Source: DASVUS01 sp036388675 (GTDB lineage Bacteria > Armatimonadota > Abditibacteriia > Abditibacteriales > Abditibacteriaceae). Taken from it: a DNA stretch of 64,000 nt. The first letter of the stretch is position 1. Each line of letters starts with the position of its first letter. The notes under the pieces were generated by a model, which was given only the letters and a program-made list of their open reading frames with translations, did no database searches and was not told where the DNA came from. The position numbers and the translations under genes are program-made. Shown in pieces: positions 33,885-42,976 of this stretch. The stretch spans positions 124,001 through 188,000 of the forward strand of contig DASVRI010000030.1 in NCBI GenBank assembly GCA_036388675.1, read 5' to 3'.

Positions 33885-35096
33885 GTGAAAACACTTCGCA
33901 TCCTCGTCTCCGGTGGCGGCAGTAGTGGGCACATCAGCCCGGCGTTGGCCATTATTTCCGCGCTGAACGAGTTGGCCGCACAATCCGCCAGCATACCTGC
34001 CGACGAATCCGCTGTGTACTCCAGCGGACAGACGCCAACCGCGTGGTCGCCTCAATATCTTTATCTTGGCGGACTTCGTGGGCTGGAAAAGGGCATTGTC
34101 GAGGCAGCGGGCATTCCGTTCATCGGTGTGGAAACCGGCAAGCTGCGTCGCTACTTCAGCCGCGAGAACTTCACCGATATGCTGCGCGTGCCGGTCGGCG
34201 TGCTTCAGTCGCTGCGCCATGTGCGGGCTTTTCGTCCTCACGTTGTGCTGGCAACTGGCGGCTATGTTGCCGTCCCTCCGGTTTTGGCGGCGGCGCTCTT
34301 GCGCGTCCCGGTTGTTATCCACGAGCAGACGGTGCAAATCGGGCTGGCCAATCGTATTACGGGGCGTTTCGCGACACGCATCGGGCTTAGTTCGGAGTTG
34401 GCGCTGGAAGATCTCTCGTCAGCACTACGCCACAAGGCTTTCGTGGTCGGCAACCCGGTGCGACCGCTGATTTTCGGCGGCGACCCCGCAGAAGCTGTCC
34501 GCCTGACAGGTTTTGAGCCGAACGAGGTACTACCAACCATTTATGTGACGGGCGGCAGCCAGGGCGCACGCGTCATTAATCGCGCAGTGGAAGAAACGTT
34601 GCCTCAACTGCTTCAGGTGTGTCGTGTCATTCATCAGTGCGGGCAGCAGCCCGCCGGAGACGAACAGGATTATGACCGCCTGACGCAAGCGAGTACTCAG
34701 TTATCGCCGGAACTCCGTCGTCGCTACTTTTTGACGCGCTTTGTCGGTGACGAGATTAAGCACGTTTTCGCGCTGGCCGATCTGGTGATCGGTCGCGCCG
34801 GGGCCGGAACCGTCAACGAGGTGTGCGCGCTGGGTAAAGCCGCGCTGTACATTCCGCTGGTGCCGACGCGTGGCGACGAGCAGACACGCAACGCACGCGT
34901 TTGTGTTGAAGCCGGCGCCGCAAATGTCATTGCGCAGAGCGAACTCAGCGGTGAACGCCTGATGCGCGAAGCGAGTACTCTGCTGGCTGACGGCAATCGT
35001 TTGCGCGGCATGGGCGAAGCGGCGCGTCACTTGGCGCGGCCCGACGCGGCACGCGACATGGCCCAGGCGGTGGTGCAGTTGGCCTTAAAAGAGTAA
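33885..35096 (+). CDS. murG: UDP-GlcNAc:lipid I N-acetylglucosaminyltransferase MurG
   Basis: Membrane-associated GT-B enzyme turning lipid I into lipid II. The 403-residue protein has the family glycine loop LVSGGGSSGHISPALAI, YLGGLRGLEKGIVEAAGIPF, TGGYVAVPPVLAAALL, VIHEQTVQIGLANR, VTGGSQGARVINRAVEE, DLVIGRAGAGTVNEVCALGK and LVPTRGDEQTRNA. A roughly 20-residue Ala/Ser/Thr-rich insertion (near residues 25-50) is unusual. It begins with GTG at 33885. It is the last dcw gene here: murC, murB, ftsQ, ftsA and ftsZ do not follow. Confidence 0.95.
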   Translation: MKTLRILVSGGGSSGHISPALAIISALNELAAQSASIPADESAVYSSGQTPTAWSPQYLYLGGLRGLEKGIVEAAGIPFIGVETGKLRRYFSRENFTDMLRVPVGVLQSLRHVRAFRPHVVLATGGYVAVPPVLAAALLRVPVVIHEQTVQIGLANRITGRFATRIGLSSELALEDLSSALRHKAFVVGNPVRPLIFGGDPAEAVRLTGFEPNEVLPTIYVTGGSQGARVINRAVEETLPQLLQVCRVIHQCGQQPAGDEQDYDRLTQASTQLSPELRRRYFLTRFVGDEIKHVFALADLVIGRAGAGTVNEVCALGKAALYIPLVPTRGDEQTRNARVCVEAGAANVIAQSELSGERLMREASTLLADGNRLRGMGEAARHLARPDAARDMAQAVVQLALKE

Positions 35097-35139
35097 TGAA
35101 GTGGCCGTGGATGCGGCGGATACTTGTAAAATTTAAGAT

Positions 35140-36159
35140 ATGAGATTCTTCATCGGCGTTGATGGTGGTGGCAGCAGCACGCGCGCGGTCGTGGTGAACG
35201 ACACGTTTCAAATCATCGGGCGTGGCGAAGCGGGTGCCAGCAATCATTACGTCGTGGGTGTTGAAGGTGCGGCACAAAATTGTCGACAGGCCGCCGAAGC
35301 CGCACTCGCTGATGCGGCTCGCATCGAGCCCGAACTGCGCCGTGAAAGTATTACCGCCTGGGGCTTCGGCTTGGCTGGTGTGCGTCGCGAAGGCGATGCT
35401 GCGCTGGTGCGTCAGCAACTCGCGCGCTGGATGGGCCATCAGCCTTTCATTCTCGATCACGATGCCGCTGCGGCGCAGAGCGGTGCTTTCATGGGCAGCC
35501 CCGGCATTGTTTTAAGCGCCGGCACCGGCGCGATCTGCTTTGGCGTCGATGATGTGGGTGAGCGTTTTTTCGCCGATGGCTGGGGCCCGATTTTGGGCGA
35601 TGAGGGCGGCGGCTACTGGATCGGGCAGCAGGCGTTGCGCGCCGTGTGTCGCGCCGCCGATGGTCGTGGCCCGCGCACTCGATTAACGGCTCCCGTTTTC
35701 AATGTGCTTAATGTGAACGACTGCGATGGCCTTGTGCAACTGGTGCATGCACACTATTTCGAGCGCGAGCGCATTGCAAAGCTGGCTCGCCTGGTTTTCG
35801 ACCTTGCGGGTCTGGGCAGCCAGGTGGCGATGGAAATTCGCGACCGCGCCGTTTTGCACATGGGTAACTCTGTGATGGCTGTAGCACGCGCCATGCTGGC
35901 CCGACGTCGCGAGCGAGCCGAACCCAATCAGCCGGAGCCGCAGGAAGTCGCGGTTTGTTTGCGCGGTGGCCTGATGGAAGACGACTTCTTCCGTGCTGCG
36001 GTCGGCTATAACATCGGCGAACGCATGATCGAACTCAAGCGCGACTACTGGCCGGTCGCTTCGTGGCGCATCACAAAACCGCAATTCGAGGCCACCGTCG
36101 GCGCGGCTCTGCTGGCGCAAAAAGCGGTTGATACTTCCGAGTTCAGAGTGCAGACCTGA
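35140..36159 (+). CDS. N-acetylglucosamine kinase-like ATPase (BadF/BadG/BcrA/BcrD family)
   Basis: A 339-residue sugar kinase of the ASKHA fold. The phosphate-1 loop FIGVDGGGSSTRAVV, the GAGASNHYVVG segment, WGFGLAGVRR, LDHDAAAAQSGAF, the phosphate-2 region IVLSAGTGAICFGVD and GWGPILGDEGGGYWIGQQAL are typical of bacterial GlcNAc/glucosamine kinases. Following murG, it plausibly serves amino-sugar recycling. The TGA stop is formed within TGAGTACTC, a copy of the dispersed palindrome. Confidence 0.85.
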   Translation: MRFFIGVDGGGSSTRAVVVNDTFQIIGRGEAGASNHYVVGVEGAAQNCRQAAEAALADAARIEPELRRESITAWGFGLAGVRREGDAALVRQQLARWMGHQPFILDHDAAAAQSGAFMGSPGIVLSAGTGAICFGVDDVGERFFADGWGPILGDEGGGYWIGQQALRAVCRAADGRGPRTRLTAPVFNVLNVNDCDGLVQLVHAHYFERERIAKLARLVFDLAGLGSQVAMEIRDRAVLHMGNSVMAVARAMLARRRERAEPNQPEPQEVAVCLRGGLMEDDFFRAAVGYNIGERMIELKRDYWPVASWRITKPQFEATVGAALLAQKAVDTSEFRVQT

Positions 36160-36187
36160 GTACTCGCAAACGAGCTTCTTCAGGCAA

Positions 36188-36571
36188 ATGCCGCTTTCCA
36201 ATCGCACCTGTTTTCAGGTCAACCTGCGCGACCGGCTCAAATGTCGTCTGTGTGGTCGTGCTCCGCAAACGCAACAAAACTATCATCGCGGCTTCGAGTA
36301 TCATCACGTAATGCCGCAAAGCGTAGGTGGCCCCGATGTTGTCGATAACCTTATTTTGCTCTGTCACGATTGCCACTTGCGACATCATCAGAATAAGCTT
36401 CCCCTGCCTCCCCTGGGCGATCTGACGCCTCTTGCGGAATTCGCGTGCAAGCGCTGCAATGCAACCGTGAGTACTGATACGGTTGAAATGAACTGTGGCT
36501 GGTATCGTTGCAGCACTTGTGGTGAGACGACGCATCTATTCGGGCATTGCGGCTTTGATGAGAACGTTTGA
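36188..36571 (+). CDS. HNH endonuclease-like protein with C-terminal zinc-ribbon motif
   Basis: A 127-residue protein. The N-terminal part has CRLCGR, then the HNH core YHHVMPQSVGGPDVVDNLIL and LCHDCHLRHHQNK, which matches HNH nucleases with two zinc-binding CxxC pairs. The C-terminal part adds CKRC and YRCSTCGETTH, a second zinc-ribbon-like unit. No phage or restriction gene is adjacent, so it may be a solitary homing-like or repair nuclease. The ATG at 36188 is used; the open frame begins at 36128, overlapping the previous gene. Confidence 0.82.
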   Translation: MPLSNRTCFQVNLRDRLKCRLCGRAPQTQQNYHRGFEYHHVMPQSVGGPDVVDNLILLCHDCHLRHHQNKLPLPPLGDLTPLAEFACKRCNATVSTDTVEMNCGWYRCSTCGETTHLFGHCGFDENV

Positions 36572-36654
36572 CGCAGGTGCAAGCGGCTTCGTCAGTTGTG
36601 CTAAAATGCCCGTTGCGACGAGCCTGTACAACTTCACAGAAAGCGACCATTACC

Positions 36655-37776
36655 ATGCACGATCCACGTCTTGACAAGTTAGCGAGTACTCTGATCGGTC
36701 ATTCGACCAAGCTGCAGCCGGGTGAACACGTCCTGATCGAAGCCTTTGATATTCCCTCGCCGATGATAGTTGCCTTGTTGCGCGCAGTAGAAAAAGCCGG
36801 CGGTGTGCCGATGGTAAACGTGCGCGAGAACGCTATCGCGCGCGCGCTTTTACAATCGGCCAGCGAAGAAAGCATGAAGCTCAACGCCGATGTGGCTCTG
36901 CACCAGATGAAGCAGGTGCAGGTTTACATCGGCGTGCGCGGCAGCCACAACATCTCCGAGTTATCGGATGTGCCGGGCGACAAAATGAAACTGTACATGC
37001 AGCACTGGATGCATCCGGTGCATCTGGAACAGCGCGTCAAGAAAACGCGCTGGTGCGTGCTACGTTTCCCAACGCCCTCGATGGCGCAACAAGCGCAAAT
37101 GAGCACCGAAGCCTTTGAAGAATTCTTCTTCGATGTCTGCACCATGGATTACACCAAGATGCAGCAAGCCTGCGAGCCGCTCAAAGCGCTCATGGAAAGA
37201 ACCGACCGCGTGCGCCTTGTCGGGCCGGGCACCGACCTCCGCTTTTCCATCAAAGACATCGGTGTGATCCCGTGTTTCGGTACGCACAACATTCCCGACG
37301 GCGAATGTTTCACGGCGCCGGTTAAAGACAGTGTCAACGGCACCATCACCTTTAACGCGCCCACCATCGAACACGGCGTGACGCATGAAAACGTGCGCTT
37401 CGCAATGAAAGACGGCAAGATCATCGAGGCCACTTCATCCAACACCGAAAAGCTGAACGAAGTGCTCGATACGGACGAAGGCGCGCGTTACATCGGTGAG
37501 TTTTCCCTTGCCTTCAACCCTTACATTACGCAGCCGATGAAGGACATTCTGTTCGACGAGAAAATCGCCGGCAGCTTTCACTTCACCCCCGGCCAAGCCT
37601 ACGAAGAAGCCGACAACGGCAACCGCAGCGAAGTTCACTGGGATTTGGTTAACATCCAGCGTGCAGACTTTGGCGGCGGCGAAATCTACTTCGATGACGT
37701 TCTCATCCGCAAAGATGGAATTTTTGTTGTTGAAGAATTGCAAGGCCTCAACCCGGAGAACTTGAAGAATGCGTAA
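36655..37776 (+). CDS. M29-family aminopeptidase
   Basis: A 373-residue metallo-aminopeptidase of the AmpS/PepS/thermophilic aminopeptidase T group. It shows DKLASTLIGHSTKLQPGEHVLIEA, VRGSHNISELSDVPGDKMKLY, the core LRFSIKDIGVIPCFGTHNIPDGECFTAPV with a metal-site Glu, IGEFSLAFNPYITQPMKDIL with another Glu, and the C-terminal DLVNIQRADFGGGEIYFDD. Members cleave N-terminal residues from peptides in the cytosol. The preceding TGCTAAAAT (36599-36607) may be an extended -10 promoter. Confidence 0.9.
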   Translation: MHDPRLDKLASTLIGHSTKLQPGEHVLIEAFDIPSPMIVALLRAVEKAGGVPMVNVRENAIARALLQSASEESMKLNADVALHQMKQVQVYIGVRGSHNISELSDVPGDKMKLYMQHWMHPVHLEQRVKKTRWCVLRFPTPSMAQQAQMSTEAFEEFFFDVCTMDYTKMQQACEPLKALMERTDRVRLVGPGTDLRFSIKDIGVIPCFGTHNIPDGECFTAPVKDSVNGTITFNAPTIEHGVTHENVRFAMKDGKIIEATSSNTEKLNEVLDTDEGARYIGEFSLAFNPYITQPMKDILFDEKIAGSFHFTPGQAYEEADNGNRSEVHWDLVNIQRADFGGGEIYFDDVLIRKDGIFVVEELQGLNPENLKNA

Positions 37777-37804
37777 AGTGGCGTAATGCCACAAGGAGTG
37801 TCTT

Positions 37805-38884
37805 ATGATTGCCGTTTTTCGATATGTGACGAAGGCGTCAATTGTTAAGGCGTCTCTTTTCGGCGCGCTGTGTCTGCTCTCGATGCTTGCTATGCCGTTG
37901 CAGGCCTGTCTCCATGCTCCGTTGGGCTATAAAGATGTGGTGACGGAAAAGACCAAAGAAGCCCTAGTATTTCATGACGGCAAGAACGCTCATCTGATTA
38001 TCAAGACGGAGCTTGAGTCCGAGGGTGATTTGCCGCCAACGATGGCGTGGGTCATTCCGCTGCCTTCGCTTCCTTCGAGCTACAAGGAAGAACGTGCCGA
38101 TTTATTTGAGAAGCTGTTTGAGTTGACACCATCGCGAATGATGGCAGGAGGATCACCTTTAGGTCCCCCTCCTGGGGCACCCTCTGGAGACGCAGGAGGC
38201 ATTCGGGTTCATGCGTCTCAAACAGTTGGCAGCTATCAGGTGCAGCCTATTGAAGTTCTGTCCGAGGCATCGGGAGCGGAGTTGAACAGCTGGCTGGAGC
38301 GCAACGGATTTGGCGCGGTGCCACCGGAGAACCAGAAGTACTACCTGAAAAAGGGAGCCGTGTTCCTGGCGTTGAAGTTGAACGGGTTAAGCGGCTCCCA
38401 CTCCAAAATCAAACCGTTGCATATTGTGTACCCCTCCTACCGGCTCTCGGTACCACTCAAGTTTTCTTCGCACTCCGGCGTCTTTAATCTGATGCTCTAC
38501 ACCTGGTCGCAACAGCCGATGAAGGTCCTCCCTGAGTCGGGCGATTCTTATATGCGTGTCGCGGGTTGGAACCAAATCAACGCGAGTTCAGAGCCGATTT
38601 TGCGGCAACTCTTCGGCTCAGACACCGGCTACGTCACGCGCTTCTCCAGCGCGAATTTCAATTCACCCGGCTGGGAAGTCACGGATATGAAGAGTGATCC
38701 GTCCATTGACCTTGCCAGTCTTGATGTTTTGGAGTTGCCGCAGCGACCGGCCATCTCGTCTGCTGCTGTGGCTCCCCAAGGTTCGGCAGTCGCGCCACTT
38801 GCAGCACTTCTCGTTTCAACAATTCTGATTGCAGCTTTCTTCGTGTGGTTCAAACTGCGCCGGTCAAGGCGACAGGCTGCGTAG
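37805..38884 (+). CDS. DUF2330-like secreted/membrane protein
   Basis: A 359-residue protein with an N-terminal signal sequence (KASLFGALCLLSMLAMPLQACLH) whose Cys could be a lipidation site, and a C-terminal membrane helix (VAPLAALLVSTILIAAFFVWFKL) followed by RRSRRQAA. The ectodomain has KTKEALVFHDGKNAHLIIKT, TMAWVIPLPSLPSSY and YYLKKGAVFLALKLN, matching DUF2330 proteins as I recall them. A Pro/Gly-rich insertion lies near residues 115-135. The function is unknown. It follows the M29 peptidase by 28 bases and may share its transcript. Confidence 0.75.
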   Translation: MIAVFRYVTKASIVKASLFGALCLLSMLAMPLQACLHAPLGYKDVVTEKTKEALVFHDGKNAHLIIKTELESEGDLPPTMAWVIPLPSLPSSYKEERADLFEKLFELTPSRMMAGGSPLGPPPGAPSGDAGGIRVHASQTVGSYQVQPIEVLSEASGAELNSWLERNGFGAVPPENQKYYLKKGAVFLALKLNGLSGSHSKIKPLHIVYPSYRLSVPLKFSSHSGVFNLMLYTWSQQPMKVLPESGDSYMRVAGWNQINASSEPILRQLFGSDTGYVTRFSSANFNSPGWEVTDMKSDPSIDLASLDVLELPQRPAISSAAVAPQGSAVAPLAALLVSTILIAAFFVWFKLRRSRRQAA

Positions 38885-38922
38885 GACAAAGTTTTCATTC
38901 CACATACTACTGGGAAAAGGTT

Positions 38923-40407
38923 ATGGCTGAACTGAAATTCGCCGCCGTTGACCTGGGTGCCGAATCGGGGCGGGTGCTGGTTGGAATTTTCGATGGCGAG
39001 CGCGTGCGACTGGAAGAAGCGCATCGCTTTGCCAACGTGCCGGGTCGAGTACTCGATACGCTGCACTGGGACGTGCTGCGCTTGTGGAACGACATCGAAG
39101 ACGGCCTGTGCAAAGTGGCTTCACAGCACGGCGCACAGCTAAGCGGCATCGGTGTCGATACGTGGGGCGTTGACTTTGGGCTGCTGGATGCCAACGATCA
39201 ACTGCTGAGCAATCCGGTGCATTATCGTGATGCGCGCAACAATGGCATGATGGATGCGGTTTTTCAAACTGTGCCGCGCAGCGCAGTCTTCGAATCGACC
39301 GGCTTGCAGTTTCTGCCTTTCAATACGCTGTTTCAGATGATGGCGCTGAAGACTTACAATCAGCCGCAACTCGGCATCGCCGAAACGTTGCTCTTCATCC
39401 CCGACTTGTTGCACTTCTGGCTGAGCGGCGTCAAGGCCAGCGAGTACTCGATTGCTTCCACGTCGCAGATGCTGGACGCGCGCACGCGCAAGTGGGACGA
39501 CAGCCTGTTACAGCAACTCGAATTGCCGACGCATATTCTGCAAGACATCGTGACTCCGGGAACGCAGTTGGGCACTCTGCGCGCCGATGTCGCGGCACGT
39601 TGTAATCTCGGTGCGAACACGCCCATCATCGTGCCGGGCAGCCACGACACGGCCTCGGCTATCGCTGCTGTGCCCGCAGAAGGCGAGAACTGGGCTTATC
39701 TTTCCAGCGGCACCTGGAGCCTCATGGGTGTCGAGTTGGCGGAGCCTCTCATCAATGTGCCCGTGTTGCAGCGCGGCTTCACCAACGAAGGCGGCGTGGC
39801 AAACACGATTCGCTTTTTGAAAAATATCGCGGGTTTGTGGCTGGTGCAGGAATGCCGTCGCACCTGGCTGCGTCAGGGCCACGAGTACTCGTATGCCGAA
39901 CTGACGCAGATGGCGAGCGAAGCGCCCGCGCTGCAAGCGATTATCGAACCGGATGATCCGTCGTTTGCAGCACCCGGCGACATGCCGCAAGCCATCGCCG
40001 AGTACTGCACGAAGACCGGGCAAACGCCGCCAGACGGAGTTGGCGCGACGGTGCGTTGCTGTCTCGAAAGTTTGGCGCTGAAATATCGCTGGACGTTCGA
40101 GCGGCTCGAAGAATTGCGAGGTGCGCCTTTGGATGTGTTACACATTGTGGGTGGCGGCACGCAGAACAAGTTATTGTCGCGCCTGACTGCCGACTGTTTG
40201 CAAAAACCGGTGATTACCGGCCCGGTGGAAGCGACTTCGCTGGGTAACATCCTGACGCAAGCAATGGGCAGTGGCCATTTAGGTGGCGTGTCCGATATTC
40301 GTGCTGTGGTGCGTCGCTCGTTTGCGCTGGAATCTTTCGAACCGGACACTGCTGCAAAAACCTCGTGGGACGACGCTTACGAAAAGTTTCTCAAACTTGT
40401 GCCGTAA
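38923..40407 (+). CDS. rhaB: Rhamnulokinase RhaB
   Basis: Phosphorylates L-rhamnulose in rhamnose breakdown. The 494-residue FGGY-family kinase has AAVDLGAESGRVLVG, GIGVDTWGVDFGLLD, NPVHYRDARNNGMMD, FESTGLQFLPFNTLFQM, GSHDTASAIAAVP, YLSSGTWSLMGVEL and LHIVGGGTQNKLLSRLTADCL, which follow RhaB closely. No rhamnose isomerase or aldolase is adjacent; the L-fucose isomerase gene lies 12 kb away. Three GAGTACTC copies occur within it (RVL once, EYS twice). Confidence 0.93.
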   Translation: MAELKFAAVDLGAESGRVLVGIFDGERVRLEEAHRFANVPGRVLDTLHWDVLRLWNDIEDGLCKVASQHGAQLSGIGVDTWGVDFGLLDANDQLLSNPVHYRDARNNGMMDAVFQTVPRSAVFESTGLQFLPFNTLFQMMALKTYNQPQLGIAETLLFIPDLLHFWLSGVKASEYSIASTSQMLDARTRKWDDSLLQQLELPTHILQDIVTPGTQLGTLRADVAARCNLGANTPIIVPGSHDTASAIAAVPAEGENWAYLSSGTWSLMGVELAEPLINVPVLQRGFTNEGGVANTIRFLKNIAGLWLVQECRRTWLRQGHEYSYAELTQMASEAPALQAIIEPDDPSFAAPGDMPQAIAEYCTKTGQTPPDGVGATVRCCLESLALKYRWTFERLEELRGAPLDVLHIVGGGTQNKLLSRLTADCLQKPVITGPVEATSLGNILTQAMGSGHLGGVSDIRAVVRRSFALESFEPDTAAKTSWDDAYEKFLKLVP

Positions 40408-40491
40408 CGAGTACTCGTTCATCGTGGGCAGCGCAGCCTAATCCGTTCGAACTGCCGGAATGGGGAACGCTTATGATCTCATCGTCTGGTC

Positions 40492-41607
40492 GTGTCGCGC
40501 CGCAAACACTGGCACAAGATGGTGTCTCGCAACAGGCTGCGCCTCCATTGGTCACTCCAAATCATCTGTCCCCTCAACAAGCATCGGCCCCCAATGTCGC
40601 GTCCGGGGCGGCAACTGATGTCGCGCATGCGCCAATTGACCGCCGGCTGCATCGTGCGCGTATGGCCTTCTCAATTGTGCGTCGAAGGTGGTGGTCAGTT
40701 CTCGCGCTGGATGAGGACACGACCAGCGCTATTCTCAGAAGCCGAAGCCTCGCTCGTTGCTGCCGGTGAACTCAGCGGCTCATTAGACATTGTTCTCGAT
40801 CAGATTGCTACAGGGCTTGAAGAGGAACACACGCTGCGGCAGCGCATGTTTCTGGCAACGTTCATTGGCAAATACATCATTCTGCCGCTGTTATGGCTGG
40901 TATGTGGCAGTCACAACATCATGAAGTATGGCCTCAATGGCTTGGAGAAAGCGGGTGCTGGTCTTTCTGAACATGCTCAACAGAAAGTGATTTTGAGCGA
41001 AGGCTTGAAGGGTTACTTCCACGATTTACTGTTGCAAGCGGTGGTTATCGGTGGCATTTTTCTGGTGTTCCATGTGGCGTGGCACTTCTTTTCGCGCACT
41101 ACAACCGGACGCCACGCCGGCGACCAGATGCAATTGCTGGTTCCGGCAGTGGGGCGTCTGTGGCGCGATCTGGCACTGCGTCGCTATTTCGGTGCGCTGA
41201 GCCTGATGACCAGGGCGGGTGTCGCGCCGGGCACTGCTGCTGAAGCCTGCGCCGACATCTCCGGCAATGTCGTGCTAAACGAGAAGTTTCGCGCTGCGGC
41301 TCGCCGCGTTCGGCGCGACGATGTGCCGGTGACACAGGCGCTATCGGAAACAGGACTGATTTCACCGATGGTGTTGCGCTTGCTGCGCACCGGCGAGTAC
41401 TCGGGAAGCAGCGATCTCATGCTCGACCAGGTAGTGCGTTTCTACGACCATGATGTGCAGGGCCGGTTGATAACTCTGCCCAAGATTATTGGGCTGATGT
41501 GCCTGGCGCTGTGTGCGGCGGGCACTCTATTCGTGGTAGCAAACTTTGTGTCGCATTACTATAACAATGTATTCAACGGCGTCGAGCAGTTCATGAATAT
41601 GAAGTAA
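40492..41607 (+). CDS. GspF/PilC-like inner-membrane protein (type II secretion F domain), N-terminus uncertain
   Basis: The T2SF fold is clear from about 40690 onward: QFSRWMRTRPALFSEAEASLVAAGELSGSLDIVL with a membrane segment (FIGKYIILPLLWLVCG), then the second repeat LRRYFGALSLMTRAGVAPGTAAEACADIS with LISPMVLRLLRTGEYSGSSDLML and a final helix (LMCLALCAAGTLFVVANFVS). Such proteins are the platform of pilus or secretion systems. The first repeat is short and the given GTG start is doubtful. A competing frame starting at ATG 40473 with GGGAAC upstream stays open to 40769, suggesting a frameshift or a decayed N-terminus. No other pilus gene is nearby. Confidence 0.75.
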   Translation: MSRRKHWHKMVSRNRLRLHWSLQIICPLNKHRPPMSRPGRQLMSRMRQLTAGCIVRVWPSQLCVEGGGQFSRWMRTRPALFSEAEASLVAAGELSGSLDIVLDQIATGLEEEHTLRQRMFLATFIGKYIILPLLWLVCGSHNIMKYGLNGLEKAGAGLSEHAQQKVILSEGLKGYFHDLLLQAVVIGGIFLVFHVAWHFFSRTTTGRHAGDQMQLLVPAVGRLWRDLALRRYFGALSLMTRAGVAPGTAAEACADISGNVVLNEKFRAAARRVRRDDVPVTQALSETGLISPMVLRLLRTGEYSGSSDLMLDQVVRFYDHDVQGRLITLPKIIGLMCLALCAAGTLFVVANFVSHYYNNVFNGVEQFMNMK

Positions 41608-41668
41608 AAGGGCGCGCCCGCAACCTTCTCGTAGCGGCATCAGCAGTAGTAAAGAAGGCAACGCGCGA

Positions 41669-41697
41669 TTGACTTTTGCGTCCTGCTATTATAGAAT
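41669..41697 (+). promoter_or_regulatory. Predicted sigma70 promoter before the guaB3-like gene
   Basis: TTGACT (41669-41674), 17 bases and TAGAAT (41692-41697) precede the gene by about 120 bases. The leader then contains a direct repeat of AGACGGAC (about 41714 and 41731). Confidence 0.5.
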
Positions 41698-41818
41698 AGA
41701 GTGAACAACCCGCAGACGGACGTTCCACTAGACGGACATTTTGCTGCGTCCTCCACTCGATTTCCCAACTGCTTTTCTGGTGTTACAGTGATTGCGTCAA
41801 CAGACTTTATTGAGGTGA

Positions 41819-42976
41819 ATGGTTTTGCTCATCGGTGGTAAACGCGAAGCGCGCCGCGCTTACGGCTTGGATGAACTCGCTCTGGCTCCCGGCGCCGTAG
41901 CAGTTGATCCCGACGACGTTGACATTTCGCTTCCCATCGGTTCGCTGACGCTGAACATTCCCATTCTCGCCTCGGCTATGGACGGCGCGGTTGACGTGAA
42001 TATGGCCTGCGAAATGAGCCGTCTCGGCGGCATCGCTGTCCTCAACGGCGAAGGTTTGCAGACGCGCTACGAAGACCCGCACACCCAAATTGAGCGCATC
42101 ATCAGCGAACCGCCGGAATCCGTCGTGCCCCTCATTCAAAGCCTGTATCGCGAGCCGGTGCGCGAAGCTCTCATCGCAGAGCGCGTGCGCGAGATCAAAG
42201 AGCGGGGCGGCAAGGCGGTGCTGTCGTTTACCCCCTTGGGCATCAAATACGCTTCGGTGGCGATTGAAGCCGGCGCCGACGCGATTGTGATTCAAAGTAG
42301 CGCCACGACGGCGCAGTTTAAATCGAGCAAAGGCTCCGACTTCGACTTATCCGAAATCTGTCGCAACTCTCCCGTGCCGGTCATCATCGGCAACTGCTGC
42401 GATTATCGTGGCGCGCTGTCGCTCATGGAAGCCGGTGCATCTGCCATTCTCGTGGGCGTTGGCCCCGGCGCGGCCTGCACCACGCGCCGAGTACTCGGTT
42501 TGGGCGTGCCGCAGGGCACTGCCATCGCTGATGCGGCTGCCGCGCGCGACGACTATGAAGCCAAGAGTGGACGCTATGTTCCGGTCATCGCTGATGGTGG
42601 TTTGCGCACCGGCGGCGACGTGTGCAAAGCCATTGCCTGCGGCGCCGACGGCTTGATGATGGGCCAGCCGGTCGCGAGTTCGCTCGAAGCGCCCGGCAAA
42701 GGATTCCACTGGGGCATGGCCACCAGTTCAGCAGGTTTGCCGCGCGGCACGCGCATCAAAGTGGGGCAAAGCGCCAACCTGGAGAAGATTCTGCTTGGCC
42801 CCGCCACAAAAGACGATGGCACGATGAACTTCGTTGGCGCGCTGCGTCTTGGTATGGGCTCGTGCGGAGTACTCACCATCCGCGAAATGCAGCAAGTCGA
42901 ATTGCTGATCGCACCGGCACTGCAAACCGAAGGCAAGCGCCAGCAGTTCGATCAGCACGTCGGGCAGGGAAAGTGA
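41819..42976 (+). CDS. GuaB3-like IMP dehydrogenase/GMP reductase family protein
   Basis: A 385-residue TIM-barrel enzyme of the IMPDH/GMPR superfamily. The catalytic loop VGVGPGAACTTRRVLGLGVPQ contains the Cys that attacks the purine C2, followed by PVIADGGLRTGGDVCKAIACGADGLMMG, the phosphate-binding region. There is no CBS-domain insertion. The opening KREARRAYGLDELALAPGAV resembles the actinobacterial and cyanobacterial GuaB3 group, for which GMP reductase activity has been reported. The position before guaA supports a role in guanine nucleotide balance. GAGG lies just before the ATG. Confidence 0.88.
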   Translation: MVLLIGGKREARRAYGLDELALAPGAVAVDPDDVDISLPIGSLTLNIPILASAMDGAVDVNMACEMSRLGGIAVLNGEGLQTRYEDPHTQIERIISEPPESVVPLIQSLYREPVREALIAERVREIKERGGKAVLSFTPLGIKYASVAIEAGADAIVIQSSATTAQFKSSKGSDFDLSEICRNSPVPVIIGNCCDYRGALSLMEAGASAILVGVGPGAACTTRRVLGLGVPQGTAIADAAAARDDYEAKSGRYVPVIADGGLRTGGDVCKAIACGADGLMMGQPVASSLEAPGKGFHWGMATSSAGLPRGTRIKVGQSANLEKILLGPATKDDGTMNFVGALRLGMGSCGVLTIREMQQVELLIAPALQTEGKRQQFDQHVGQGK

